Notes under the pieces: model-generated
Seen by the model: the letters and a program-made list of their open reading frames with translations, nothing else
Databases searched by the model: none
Told to the model about the DNA's origin: nothing
Source of the DNA: Endomicrobium proavitum
Lineage (GTDB): Bacteria > Elusimicrobiota > Endomicrobiia > Endomicrobiales > Endomicrobiaceae
Reading direction: 5' to 3'
Assembly: GCF_001027545.1 (NCBI RefSeq)
Contig: NZ_CP009498.1
Location: 930,001-994,000 of the forward strand
Length of the DNA: 64,000 nucleotides
Part shown: piece after piece, positions 44,099 to 52,400 of the stretch
How the letters are laid out: every line of letters starts with the position of its first letter
Numbering within the stretch: position 1 is the first letter of the stretch
Position numbers and translations under genes: made by a program

Positions 44099-44257
44099 AC
44101 AATCTCCTTTGATTTTTATACCATATATCCTATTCATGCGAATTACAACGTCTCTTTGATATATTTTTTCTATCAATTGTCACTATCAATTGTCAAGCTT
44201 TAATTTATTTTTATCTTCCATATGTTTATTTTTATCTTCTTCTAAAATTTTTGTTCT

Positions 44258-44542
44258 TTAAATGATAAATGCTATATTTAACTTGCTTTTGTCTTCCCCG
44301 TTTTCGGCGTTGGCTATTACTGATCCTTTGTTTGTTAACCTATCCCCTTCTATGTTTACTGATTCTGTTCCTATTATGCTTGTTTGGTTGTTTACCCATG
44401 CTACATCGCTGTTGCTTTTTTGGAAAACTATTTCATAAAAAGCTGTAAACATTGACGGGAAGTAAGAAGAATAGCCAAGCGTTGCGGTTGCTTGGCTATT
44501 CAATATTATTATTGATAGTAGTGATATTAGGATTTTTTTCAT
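44258..44542 (-). pseudogene. Third, decayed haemagglutinin (CdiA-like) fragment with its own signal peptide
   Basis: An open frame of 94 residues from the ATG at 44542. It starts with a signal peptide (KKILISLLSIIILNSQATA). It then has SDVAWVNNQTSIIGTESVNIEG, matching DSAWVTEQTSLTGGNNVNINVG of the two larger copies, and a following TNKGSVIANAENGE like their VTGAVINSESNN. About 50 residues of the haemagglutinin repeat remain, with no C-terminal toxin. It is either a relic of an older orphan module or a very short secreted peptide. It lies 77 bases behind the soluble immunity-like gene. Confidence 0.6.
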
Positions 44543-44619
44543 TTTAATAGTATTCATTTTATTGTGGTGAAAGTTTTACTGTTTGTTGGGGTAGTTGCCC
44601 CGTCCCTTTTTACGCTATC

Positions 44620-45051
44620 TCATTTCTTGCTAAATTTTTCAATCATTTGTTTTTTATTCATTTCAACTATTTCGTTAAGTTTACTAATAGTTATTTCCCT
44701 ATTAGAAGTATTGAATGCTTCAAAAATTTTATCTTTATTTTTTGCTATAGCTTCTGAAGATATTTGTACCATTTCTAAAAAATCATCTGTTTTTTTGACA
44801 TTTGGAATGTTTAAATATTTAAAAACATCTTCAATAAAATAATTTGGTTTTTTATATCCTATCTGACACCATGCGACATCTCCCCTTTCATTCATAAACA
44901 TCACAGCTATTTCTTCTCTTGATAAGACATAAATATACGAACTGCCAAATGATACTTCGTCGTAAAATACCGACTTCTTTTCATCAATAACAAATAAGTT
45001 ATCAGATAAAATATCTTTAGCAGCAGCTGTAAATATTTCTTTTGTAATCAC
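44620..45051 (-). CDS. Candidate immunity protein for the orphan CdiA-CT
   Basis: The product is 143 residues, soluble, acidic-basic mixed, no signal peptide. No family is recognised. It starts nine bases after the orphan CdiA-CT stop. The start is a GTG at 45051 with a perfect AGGAGG five bases upstream, and that site overlaps the toxin stop codon (TAGGAGG), so translation is coupled. This position and size are those of CdiI immunity proteins, which bind and block the cognate C-terminal toxin in the cytoplasm. Seen: position and coupling. Inferred: immunity. Confidence 0.65.
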   Translation of the reverse strand: MITKEIFTAAAKDILSDNLFVIDEKKSVFYDEVSFGSSYIYVLSREEIAVMFMNERGDVAWCQIGYKKPNYFIEDVFKYLNIPNVKKTDDFLEMVQISSEAIAKNKDKIFEAFNTSNREITISKLNEIVEMNKKQMIEKFSKK

Positions 45052-45060
45052 AAATACCTC

Positions 45061-47979
45061 CTATTTTGTAAATATCATTCCATCTGAGGTTTTATATAAC
45101 AACTCATTGACTAATTTATTCACTTCCCATTCAGTCCAACTACCTGTTCTTATCCCTGTTTCAGGAGTTGCATATATAAAAACTGCATTTTTATTAGCAC
45201 CTCTTAAAAGAAACGTTTCATTTGCTCCAGATTTTTGTGTTACTGACCATGTCTGCCAAATTTCAGGCTTAACAGAATATGCATGAGTTCCCAATACTTC
45301 CGAAAGAGCTTTATATGCCGGATCGGGTCCAATAATTCTCACTTCTTTTCCTAAACTCAAAGCTTCTATGCCTGCATTATATGCTGCTTTATTAACCATT
45401 ACTTCTTTTCCTGTTGTCTTTGATACAACTGGAATAAGTTCGCCAAGTCCATCTTTCACAACGCTTTTCCCTATAACCCCAACCCCTTCTTTTACCGCTC
45501 CTTTTGCTATTTGTTTGCTTGTTTGCCCTGCTATGCCTCCGAGCGTTGGCATATCCATTGCTATTGAGCCTATGCTATTTCCTTCTGACGATAGTATCTT
45601 GTTTAATACTCCATTTTCCAACATCAACCCCGAACTGGATCCCCTCAATATTGATACAATTGCAAACGCTGCAAGTCCATCTTCTACTATTTGACCCATT
45701 CTTGTTTCTTCATCACTTGTTTTTACTCCCGGCACCAACGGAGGATTTGTAACTCCTTTTGGATCTTTATCTCCATTGTCCTGTTTATTAGATTGATTAA
45801 ACTGGTTAGGATCCGCAGGCGTTGATATATCTAATGCTTTCTCTATAAGATCAAGTACATGATCTTCTGCACTGTTTATATATACAGAAACCTTACTATT
45901 TTCTATATTATCTAAAAGCGCTACTATTGCTACCGCCACACCTGTTGCTCCAATTGCTTTTATTACTGTGCTTACTGTAGGAGTATTTGCAAGACTATAA
46001 AGCATTGGTTGATACTGATACGCCTTATTCTCATCTGCAACTGCGTTTGCTGCAATTGTATTTTCTTTCAGCAACGTATTATTGCTTGTGTTATATGTGT
46101 TATTCCAACTAAGTTGCGTTAGCGTTCCATATCCGCCTGTGTTGCTGTTGTTTTCTGTTATTGTTTTTCCGCCGGTTAGCCATGATACTGCGTTGTAGTA
46201 TGTCAGCTCGCTTTTTGCCGCTCCTTTGGCTATGTTTTCGTTTCCGGTGTAATTGTGCGCTCGTTCTTCTGCGTCCGTTAATGCAAACGTCAGCGCGTTT
46301 GTTGCTGCTCCGTTTCCTAAATTTACGTAGCCTTGGTGTTCTTTTATATCGTTAAACCCTAATACTACTTTTCCTGCGCTGTCTATCAACTCGCCTTTTT
46401 CGCTATACATTAAATTGCTTTTTCCGTCCGCTGTCATTTTCGCTAACGCTTGTATTTCTTCCGGACTTGCTTTTCCTTCTTTGATTTTTTCTACTATTGT
46501 TCCCGCTTCTTCGCTTGAACCTCTTAATATTCCCGTTGCGTTTGCACTTTGGTTGGCTTTCCATACGCTTATTATATCCGTTTTATCATACGCCGAATTT
46601 TCGCCGTTTTCAGCATTATTTTTTGATGCCGTTATGTTTGCGTATATTGCTGTTAGCGGGCTTGCTGCTGTGCTTAATGCTCCTGCTGTTGCTTTTACTG
46701 CATTTCCGGGTAAGTTCTCAAAATCGTTGGCTATGCTTTGGTAGCCGGTTGTGTAGCCTATTACTTTTCCGTCTTTGTCTTTTACTTCTGTTTTTATGAA
46801 ACCTAACAGCGCTCGGTTGTCTATTGTTGCGCTTGCGTCCAGCGCGCCGGTTATTATATCTTTGGTTGTTTCTTGGGTGGTTTCTGTGTTTCTGTTTAAG
46901 CCCTGCAGGTCATTTTCTGTTTGTTCCACGCCGCCTATTATTATTGTTCCGTTTCCTATTGTGGCTTTTGTTTTTTGTTCTTTTTCTTCGCCGGTGTTTT
47001 TTAGCGTTAGCGTTGTGCTTCCGTTGGGGGCTACGTTGGTTTTTCCTTTGTCGCTTTGCGTTGTGCCTATGCTTGTTGATAAGCCAAAGCCTTTGCTTTC
47101 TGTTATGTTTCTGTCTTCTATGTCGCTGTGTTCTAACTCTTTGGTTGTTAGCGTTAGGTTGTTGCTTTCCGAATTTATTACTGCTCCCGTTACTGTTGTT
47201 TTGTTGCCTACGTTTATGTTGACGTTATTGCCGCCGGTTAGACTTGTCTGTTCGGTTACCCATGCGCTGTCTGTGTAGTCGTTGCCTGTGTTGAAGCCTG
47301 CTCCTATGCTGTTGTTGCCCGCGTTGCTTTTCTCGCCGCCTAACAGGCTGCCCATGCTTTTGGTGCCTATTCCTACGCTTATGTTGGCGTCCCAGCTGTT
47401 TCCTTTGCTGTAATATGTGTCTTGCAGACTTTCTACTGTTAAATTATTTCCTACTGTTACATCTAAATTATTTTTTGCCGTTACGTTTGCTCCGCTTAAT
47501 GTTGCGTTGTTGCCTACGTTTATTTCTATATTATTTGCTACGCTTTCGCTGTTATTATATGTTGTTGCTTTTATCTTGCTGCTTGACTCGCCTGCGCCGG
47601 CGCTCACTTGCACGGAATTATTTCCTACGCTTACCCCTGCGCTTGCGTGCTCGCTTTTGTCTTCTTGCGCATACGTGTCTTTGCTTGCTTGTATTATTAA
47701 ATTATTGCCCACGTTGTAACTTAACGTTCCGTTTGTTGCATAGGCGTTTGTTCCTTCTTGTATCATGTCGTTTGCGGATTTGAAATTTATATTTCCGTTA
47801 CTTGCTATGTTTCCTTGCACACCTAATATACTTTCGCTTTTGCTTTGTTGGCTCATTGTGTCGTAATTTGCAAACGCGGAAGCATACATTCCCGTTCCAA
47901 AGCTGCTGCTTGCTGCCGATGCCGCTCCTGCTATGCTTGCCGCTAATAATATTATTAATACGATTGAGAGTTTTTTCAT
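45061..47979 (-). CDS. Orphan CdiA-CT module with its own signal peptide
   Basis: The product is 972 residues. Residues 12-641 are about 95% identical to residues 1355-1986 of the large haemagglutinin (FHA-2-type repeats and pretoxin region). Residues 642-972 differ completely: Ala-rich hydrophobic segments (near 672-690 and 770-790), a Lys/Gly-rich linker, then a distinct C-terminal domain of about 110 residues (from MVNKAAYNAG) with several Trp and Tyr residues and the ending DGMIFTK. The N-terminus KKLSIVLIILLAASIAGAAS is a good signal peptide made by joining a short new start to the internal AASIAGAASA. The TPS domain is missing. It may store an alternative toxin, or be secreted to the periplasm. 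Confidence 0.85.
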   Translation of the reverse strand: MKKLSIVLIILLAASIAGAASAASSSFGTGMYASAFANYDTMSQQSKSESILGVQGNIASNGNINFKSANDMIQEGTNAYATNGTLSYNVGNNLIIQASKDTYAQEDKSEHASAGVSVGNNSVQVSAGAGESSSKIKATTYNNSESVANNIEINVGNNATLSGANVTAKNNLDVTVGNNLTVESLQDTYYSKGNSWDANISVGIGTKSMGSLLGGEKSNAGNNSIGAGFNTGNDYTDSAWVTEQTSLTGGNNVNINVGNKTTVTGAVINSESNNLTLTTKELEHSDIEDRNITESKGFGLSTSIGTTQSDKGKTNVAPNGSTTLTLKNTGEEKEQKTKATIGNGTIIIGGVEQTENDLQGLNRNTETTQETTKDIITGALDASATIDNRALLGFIKTEVKDKDGKVIGYTTGYQSIANDFENLPGNAVKATAGALSTAASPLTAIYANITASKNNAENGENSAYDKTDIISVWKANQSANATGILRGSSEEAGTIVEKIKEGKASPEEIQALAKMTADGKSNLMYSEKGELIDSAGKVVLGFNDIKEHQGYVNLGNGAATNALTFALTDAEERAHNYTGNENIAKGAAKSELTYYNAVSWLTGGKTITENNSNTGGYGTLTQLSWNNTYNTSNNTLLKENTIAANAVADENKAYQYQPMLYSLANTPTVSTVIKAIGATGVAVAIVALLDNIENSKVSVYINSAEDHVLDLIEKALDISTPADPNQFNQSNKQDNGDKDPKGVTNPPLVPGVKTSDEETRMGQIVEDGLAAFAIVSILRGSSSGLMLENGVLNKILSSEGNSIGSIAMDMPTLGGIAGQTSKQIAKGAVKEGVGVIGKSVVKDGLGELIPVVSKTTGKEVMVNKAAYNAGIEALSLGKEVRIIGPDPAYKALSEVLGTHAYSVKPEIWQTWSVTQKSGANETFLLRGANKNAVFIYATPETGIRTGSWTEWEVNKLVNELLYKTSDGMIFTK
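46058..47946 (-). repeat. Copy 2 of the 1.89-kb haemagglutinin duplication
   Basis: A direct copy of 50235-52129 on the same strand, 1889 bases against 1895. By eye the encoded proteins differ at about 17 residues, plus one short indel block that contains the palindrome present only in the other copy. The borders are sharp: GTATTTTCTTTCA at 46058 and CGCTAA at 47946. Confidence 0.9.
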
Positions 47980-48021
47980 AGTTTTTCTTGTCTAAAATTT
48001 TCTTTTGATTTTTAACTAATA

Positions 48022-48366
48022 TTATGTTGTTATCAGTTTAAATATCCAGTAAAGTATTCCAACAATATAGAAAGCTACCATGTATAGTAAGAAAAAAATA
48101 ACCTTGAGAAATCCTGATATTGCAGCAATAATTATAAATGCTGTAAAATTACATGAGTATATTATTAGTTTTTCTTTTTGTTCTTTTTTTTCTATTATGC
48201 TCAAATACTTGAATATTGCACAGATTACCAACATGGTCAATATAAAACAAATATTTGAGCCTCTTATTGTAATTTTATTGAGCACCATAAAATATATTAT
48301 TATCCAAATAACGATCGCAATAATATTTTCTTTTAATATTTCATAGATTACAAGTTTATGATTCAT
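48022..48366 (-). CDS. Small multi-span membrane protein, cassette member B2
   Basis: The product is 114 residues with about four hydrophobic segments. It is a clear paralogue of the product of 48746-49096: the shared core is IFKYLxIxEKKxxxEKLxx followed by GFxKxIxF. GAGG lies six bases before the ATG. No family is recognised. In a CDI-type locus, membrane-embedded immunity proteins protect against pore-forming or membrane-acting toxins, so that is the leading guess. It lies 45 bases after member A2 and 42 before the orphan CdiA-CT. Confidence 0.65.
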   Translation of the reverse strand: MNHKLVIYEILKENIIAIVIWIIIYFMVLNKITIRGSNICFILTMLVICAIFKYLSIIEKKEQKEKLIIYSCNFTAFIIIAAISGFLKVIFFLLYMVAFYIVGILYWIFKLITT

Positions 48367-48411
48367 TATTACCTCTGAATAAGAGTAGCGATTTATATAA
48401 TATTTTGTTGC

Positions 48412-48702
48412 TTACATTGGACGAGAAGGGTTAATAAAAGAAATTGCCGCAAAAATCATACATAACATTAGTATTAAATTAACAAATAGTAATATACTAC
48501 TTGCTATTATTTTATTCCTTATTCTTGTAAATACAAAAAAATTAATTGCCGCTATAAAAATCACAGAAACTGGATACCAATAACGATCATTTGATGATCC
48601 ACAATATATAGATAGATATATATATACTCCTATTACTACAAAGATGATATTGAAAAATATTAATATGCTTTCTACAGCTTTTTTTACTATTCTTTTAGTC
48701 AT
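48412..48702 (-). CDS. Small multi-span membrane protein, cassette member A2
   Basis: The product is 96 residues with three hydrophobic segments. It is a paralogue of the product of 49141-49404: the start is MTKRIVKKAVES against MTKKTVKKVVEY, and both share the NYFVF / NFFVF and IKNKIIA / IRNKIIA motifs. AGGAGG lies nine bases before the ATG. The 25 bases upstream copy the end-of-toxin context seen before A1. No family is recognised; an immunity role is inferred. Confidence 0.65.
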   Translation of the reverse strand: MTKRIVKKAVESILIFFNIIFVVIGVYIYLSIYCGSSNDRYWYPVSVIFIAAINFFVFTRIRNKIIASSILLFVNLILMLCMIFAAISFINPSRPM

Positions 48703-48715
48703 ATAAAATTTCCTC

Positions 48716-48742
48716 CTATTACTTCGTAAATAATTGAAAAAA
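48716..48742 (-). pseudogene. Possible 8-codon remnant of a lost toxin C-terminus
   Basis: Between B1 and A2 the minus strand reads NFFQLFTK and a TAA, directly before the A2 ribosome-binding site. The two intact toxins end NNMLFIK and DGMIFTK directly before their downstream genes. The surrounding bases (TATTTAyrAAGTAATArGAG) are shared with the junction before A1. This suggests a cognate toxin once stood here. It is short, so chance is not excluded. Confidence 0.4.
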
Positions 48743-48745
48743 ATT

Positions 48746-49096
48746 TCATTTTAATGTTATTAATTGGAACAACTCAAATGATATTCCGGCAATCCAAAAA
48801 AATATCATATATATCATGAAATAAATAATTTTAATAAACCCTGATAAAATAGCAAGAATTACAAATACCATAAAATTACACAAAAATACCACCAGCTTTT
48901 CTCTTCGTTTTTTCTTTTCTACAATATGCAAATATTTAAATATTGCTCCGACCATTAATATAGTTAATACAAAGCAAAGTAATTTTTCCGCATGTATATC
49001 AATTTTAAAAAGAACAACATAATATATTATTGCCCAAAGAATAACCACAAGAATATTTTCTTTTAATACTGTGTAATTTGCACATTTACGACTCAT
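48746..49096 (-). CDS. Small multi-span membrane protein, cassette member B1
   Basis: The product is 116 residues from the ATG at 49096, which GGAGG precedes by five bases; the in-frame ATG at 49108 overlaps that site. There are about four hydrophobic segments and a basic cytoplasmic loop, EKKKRREKLVV. It is paralogous to the product of 48022-48366. The end is FELFQLITLK. It follows member A1 by 44 bases. Candidate membrane immunity protein; the family is not recognised. Confidence 0.65.
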   Translation of the reverse strand: MSRKCANYTVLKENILVVILWAIIYYVVLFKIDIHAEKLLCFVLTILMVGAIFKYLHIVEKKKRREKLVVFLCNFMVFVILAILSGFIKIIYFMIYMIFFWIAGISFELFQLITLK

Positions 49097-49140
49097 TATT
49101 GCCTCCATAGAAATATTAGTAATTTATACGATATTACTGG

Positions 49141-49404
49141 CTATTCCGGATAAAAGTAACGAACAAAAGTTGCTGTATAAATCAATAACATCAATGACAA
49201 ATGAAAAAGTATCAATATAATATTTGCTATTATCTTATTTTTGATTCCCATAAACACAAAATAATTCACTATAGTTACAAAGATTACAAAAAATGGATAA
49301 TATGATTTAAATAATAATAATAAAAATATCGTTCCTAACATACAAATGATATTTAAAGCTATTGATACATATTCCACAACTTTTTTTACTGTTTTTTTAG
49401 TCAT
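49141..49404 (-). CDS. Small multi-span membrane protein, cassette member A1
   Basis: The product is 87 residues with three hydrophobic segments and a basic N-terminus, TKKTVKKVVEY. It starts 16 bases after the stop of the large haemagglutinin gene. AAGAGAGAA precedes the ATG by eight bases. Position directly after the toxin end is where CdiI genes lie, so this is the best candidate immunity gene for the large exoprotein. No family is recognised. Confidence 0.65.
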   Translation of the reverse strand: MTKKTVKKVVEYVSIALNIICMLGTIFLLLLFKSYYPFFVIFVTIVNYFVFMGIKNKIIANIILILFHLSLMLLIYTATFVRYFYPE

Positions 49405-49420
49405 ATAATATTCTCTCTTA

Positions 49421-52400
49421 TTACTTTATAAATAGCATATTATTTATATTGTATAGTTCAAGTCTTAAAGAATTATTTTTTTCTAATATTCCATTTATCA
49501 TTTTTTGATTTTGTGCATTCAACGCTACTTGCTGCTGTAGCTTTTGTTTTGTTTGTTCTTGAAGTTTTTTCTCTGCTTCAAGATTATTTTTCTGTTGTTG
49601 CTCAAGAATACCAAGCTTTATATGTTTAGCTGCTTCATCTGTTTCTCCCATGCTATCTAGTATGTTATTTAAAGATAAGTATTCTTTTATATTAATATCA
49701 GAATGATTTGAGCCTTGGTGATAACCACCAGCTAATAACTGTGAGCCTATATTTGGAAGGTTGATATTTTCTATATTTCTTCCAAACAATATATTACCCA
49801 AGCCTCTTCCTGAAACTATTTTCCCATTGTACAAATAGCCATTATAATCGCCCAAAGACTTTTTAACATCATATTCTCTTCCACTCCTTGATTTCCCTGC
49901 TATAACCCACAAACTCTCTCCTAATGCTTGTTCCACTTTGCCGTCAAGCAGCGCTGTTTTATCATTGCCAAGGGAAATATTGTAGTCGCCTATCGCCAAA
50001 ATATTATCAAGGAAAATAGTTGCGCCTATTGCAGCTCCAAGGTCTCTGTTGGTGCTATCATGCTTTACGAACTCATCATCAAAAGGCGTTTGCCCTATAA
50101 TTTTATTATATTCATTATATACATTAACATCGCCGTCTTTTTTAGCTCCTAATACTTTATAGCGACCTATTCCTACCCACTTCGTTTGTGTGCTATAGCT
50201 TTTGTCTTCAAGTTTTACTTGGTTTGCTTTTTGCGTATTTTCTTTCAGCAACGTATTATTGCTTGTGTTATATGTGTTATTCCAACTAAGTTGCGTTAGC
50301 GTTCCATATCCGCCTGTGTTGCTGTTGTTTTCTGTTATTGTTTTTCCGCCGGTTAGCCATGATACTGCGTTGTAGTATGTCAGCTCGCTTTTTGCCGCTC
50401 CTTTGGCTATGCTTTCGTTTCCGGTGTAATTGTGCGCTCGCTCTTCTGCGTCCGTTAATGCAAACGTCAGCGCGTTTGTTGCCGCTCCGTTTCCTAAATT
50501 GACGTAGCCTTGGTGCTCTTTTATATCGTTAAATCCTAATACTACTTTTCCTGCGCTGTCTATCAACTCCCCTTTTTCGCTATACATTAAATTGCTTTTT
50601 CCGTCCGCTGTCATTTTGGCTAATGCTTGTATTTCTTCCGGCGTTGCTTTTCCTGCTTTGATTTTTTCTACTATTGTTCCTGCTTCTTCACTTCCGCCTC
50701 TTAATATTCCCGTTGCGTTTGCGCTTTGGTTGGCTTTCCATACGCTTATTATATCCGTTTTATCATACGCCGAATTTTCGCCGTTTTCAGAACTGTTTTT
50801 TGATGCCGTTATACTTGCGTATATTGCCGTTAGCGGGCTTGCTGCTGTGCTTAATGCTCCCGCTGTTGCTTTTACGGCGTTTCCGGGTAGATATTTAAAA
50901 TCGTTGGCTATGCTTTGGTAGCCGGTTGTATAGCCTATTACTTTTCCGTCTTTGTCTTTTACTTCTGTTTTTATGAAACCTAACAGCGCTCGGTTGTCTA
51001 TTGTTGCGCTTGCGTCTAATGCGCCGGTTATTATATCTTTGGTTGTTTCTTGGGTGTTGGTTATGTCGCGGTTTAAGCCATGGATTGCTTCGCTTTCGCT
51101 CGCAATGACTTCGCCGTTTATTATTATTGTTCCGTTTCCTATTGTGGCTTTGGTTGTTTGCTCTTTTTCTTCGCCGGTGTTCTTTAGCGTTAGCGTTGTG
51201 CTTCCGTTGGGGGCTACGTTTGTTTTTCCTTTGTCGCTTTGCGATGTGCCTATGCTTGTTGATAAGCCAAAGCCTTTGCTTTCTGTTATGTTTCTGTCTT
51301 CTATGTCATTGTGTTCTAACTCTTTGGTTGTTAGCGTTAGGTTGTTGCTTTCCGAATTTATTACTGCTCCCGTTACTGTTGTTTTGTTGCCTACGTTTAT
51401 TGTTACATTACTGCCGCCTGTTAGACTTGTCTGTTCGGTTACCCATGCGCTGTCGGTGTAGTCGTTGCCTGTGTTGAAGCCTGCCCCTACGCTGTTGTTG
51501 CCGGCGTTGCTTTTCTCGCCGCCTAACAGGCTTCCCATGCTTTTGGTTCCTATTCCTACGCTTACGTTGGCGTCCCAGCTGTTTCCTTTGCTGTAATATG
51601 TGTCTTGCAGACTTTCTACTGTTAAATTATTTCCTACTGTTACATCTAAATTATTTTTTGCCGTTACGTTGGCTCCGCTTAATGTTGCGTTGTTGCCTAC
51701 GTTTATTTCTATATTATTTGCTACGCTTTCGCTGTTGTTGTATGTTGTTGCTTTTATTTTTGATGAGCTTTCCCCTCCGCCGGCGCTCACTTGCACGGAA
51801 TTATTTCCTACGCTTACCCCTGCGCTTGCGTGCGCGCTTTTGTCTTCTTGCGCATACGTGTCTTTGCTTGCTTGTATTATTAAATTATTGCCCACGTTGT
51901 AACTTAGCGTTCCGTTTGTTGCATAGGCGTTTGTTCCTTCTTGTATCATGTCGTTTGCGGATTTGAAATTTATATTTCCGTTGCTTGCTATGTTTCCTTG
52001 CACACTTAATATACTTTCGCTTTTGCTTTGTTGGCTCATTGTGTCGTAATTTGCAAACGCGGAAGCATACATTCCCGTTCCAAAACTGCTGCTTGCCGCC
52101 GATGCTGCTCCTGCTATGCTTGCCGCTAACCCTACCGTTGCGTTTGCTAAATTCAAACTTGCCATTGCTACGTTTGCCGTTGCGTCGTCCACCGCTTCTT
52201 GGCTGGCTTTGCCTTGCTCTTGCAGCTCTTGTATTCGCTTTAGCTCGCTTGCCGCTTTTTCTACCGCTTGCTCCGCTTCCACTACCGCCGCGGCCGCATA
52301 GCCGGCGTCCACGTATGCGTTGCCTATTTTCACCCCTACCGTTACCGTTGTTTCGTCGTGGCGGCTTTCGCTGCTTTGACTGTTTTGCGCCGACGCTAAT

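Noticed and set aside
44258-44542. A complete small functional adhesin gene
   Set aside because: Only a signal peptide and part of one repeat region are present, so I list it as a decayed fragment.
46100-46200. A canonical VENN motif before the toxin part of the two CdiA-like proteins
   Set aside because: Only TENN (in TITENNSN) is present. It lies about 30 residues before the point where the two C-termini diverge, so I do not call a true VENN boundary.
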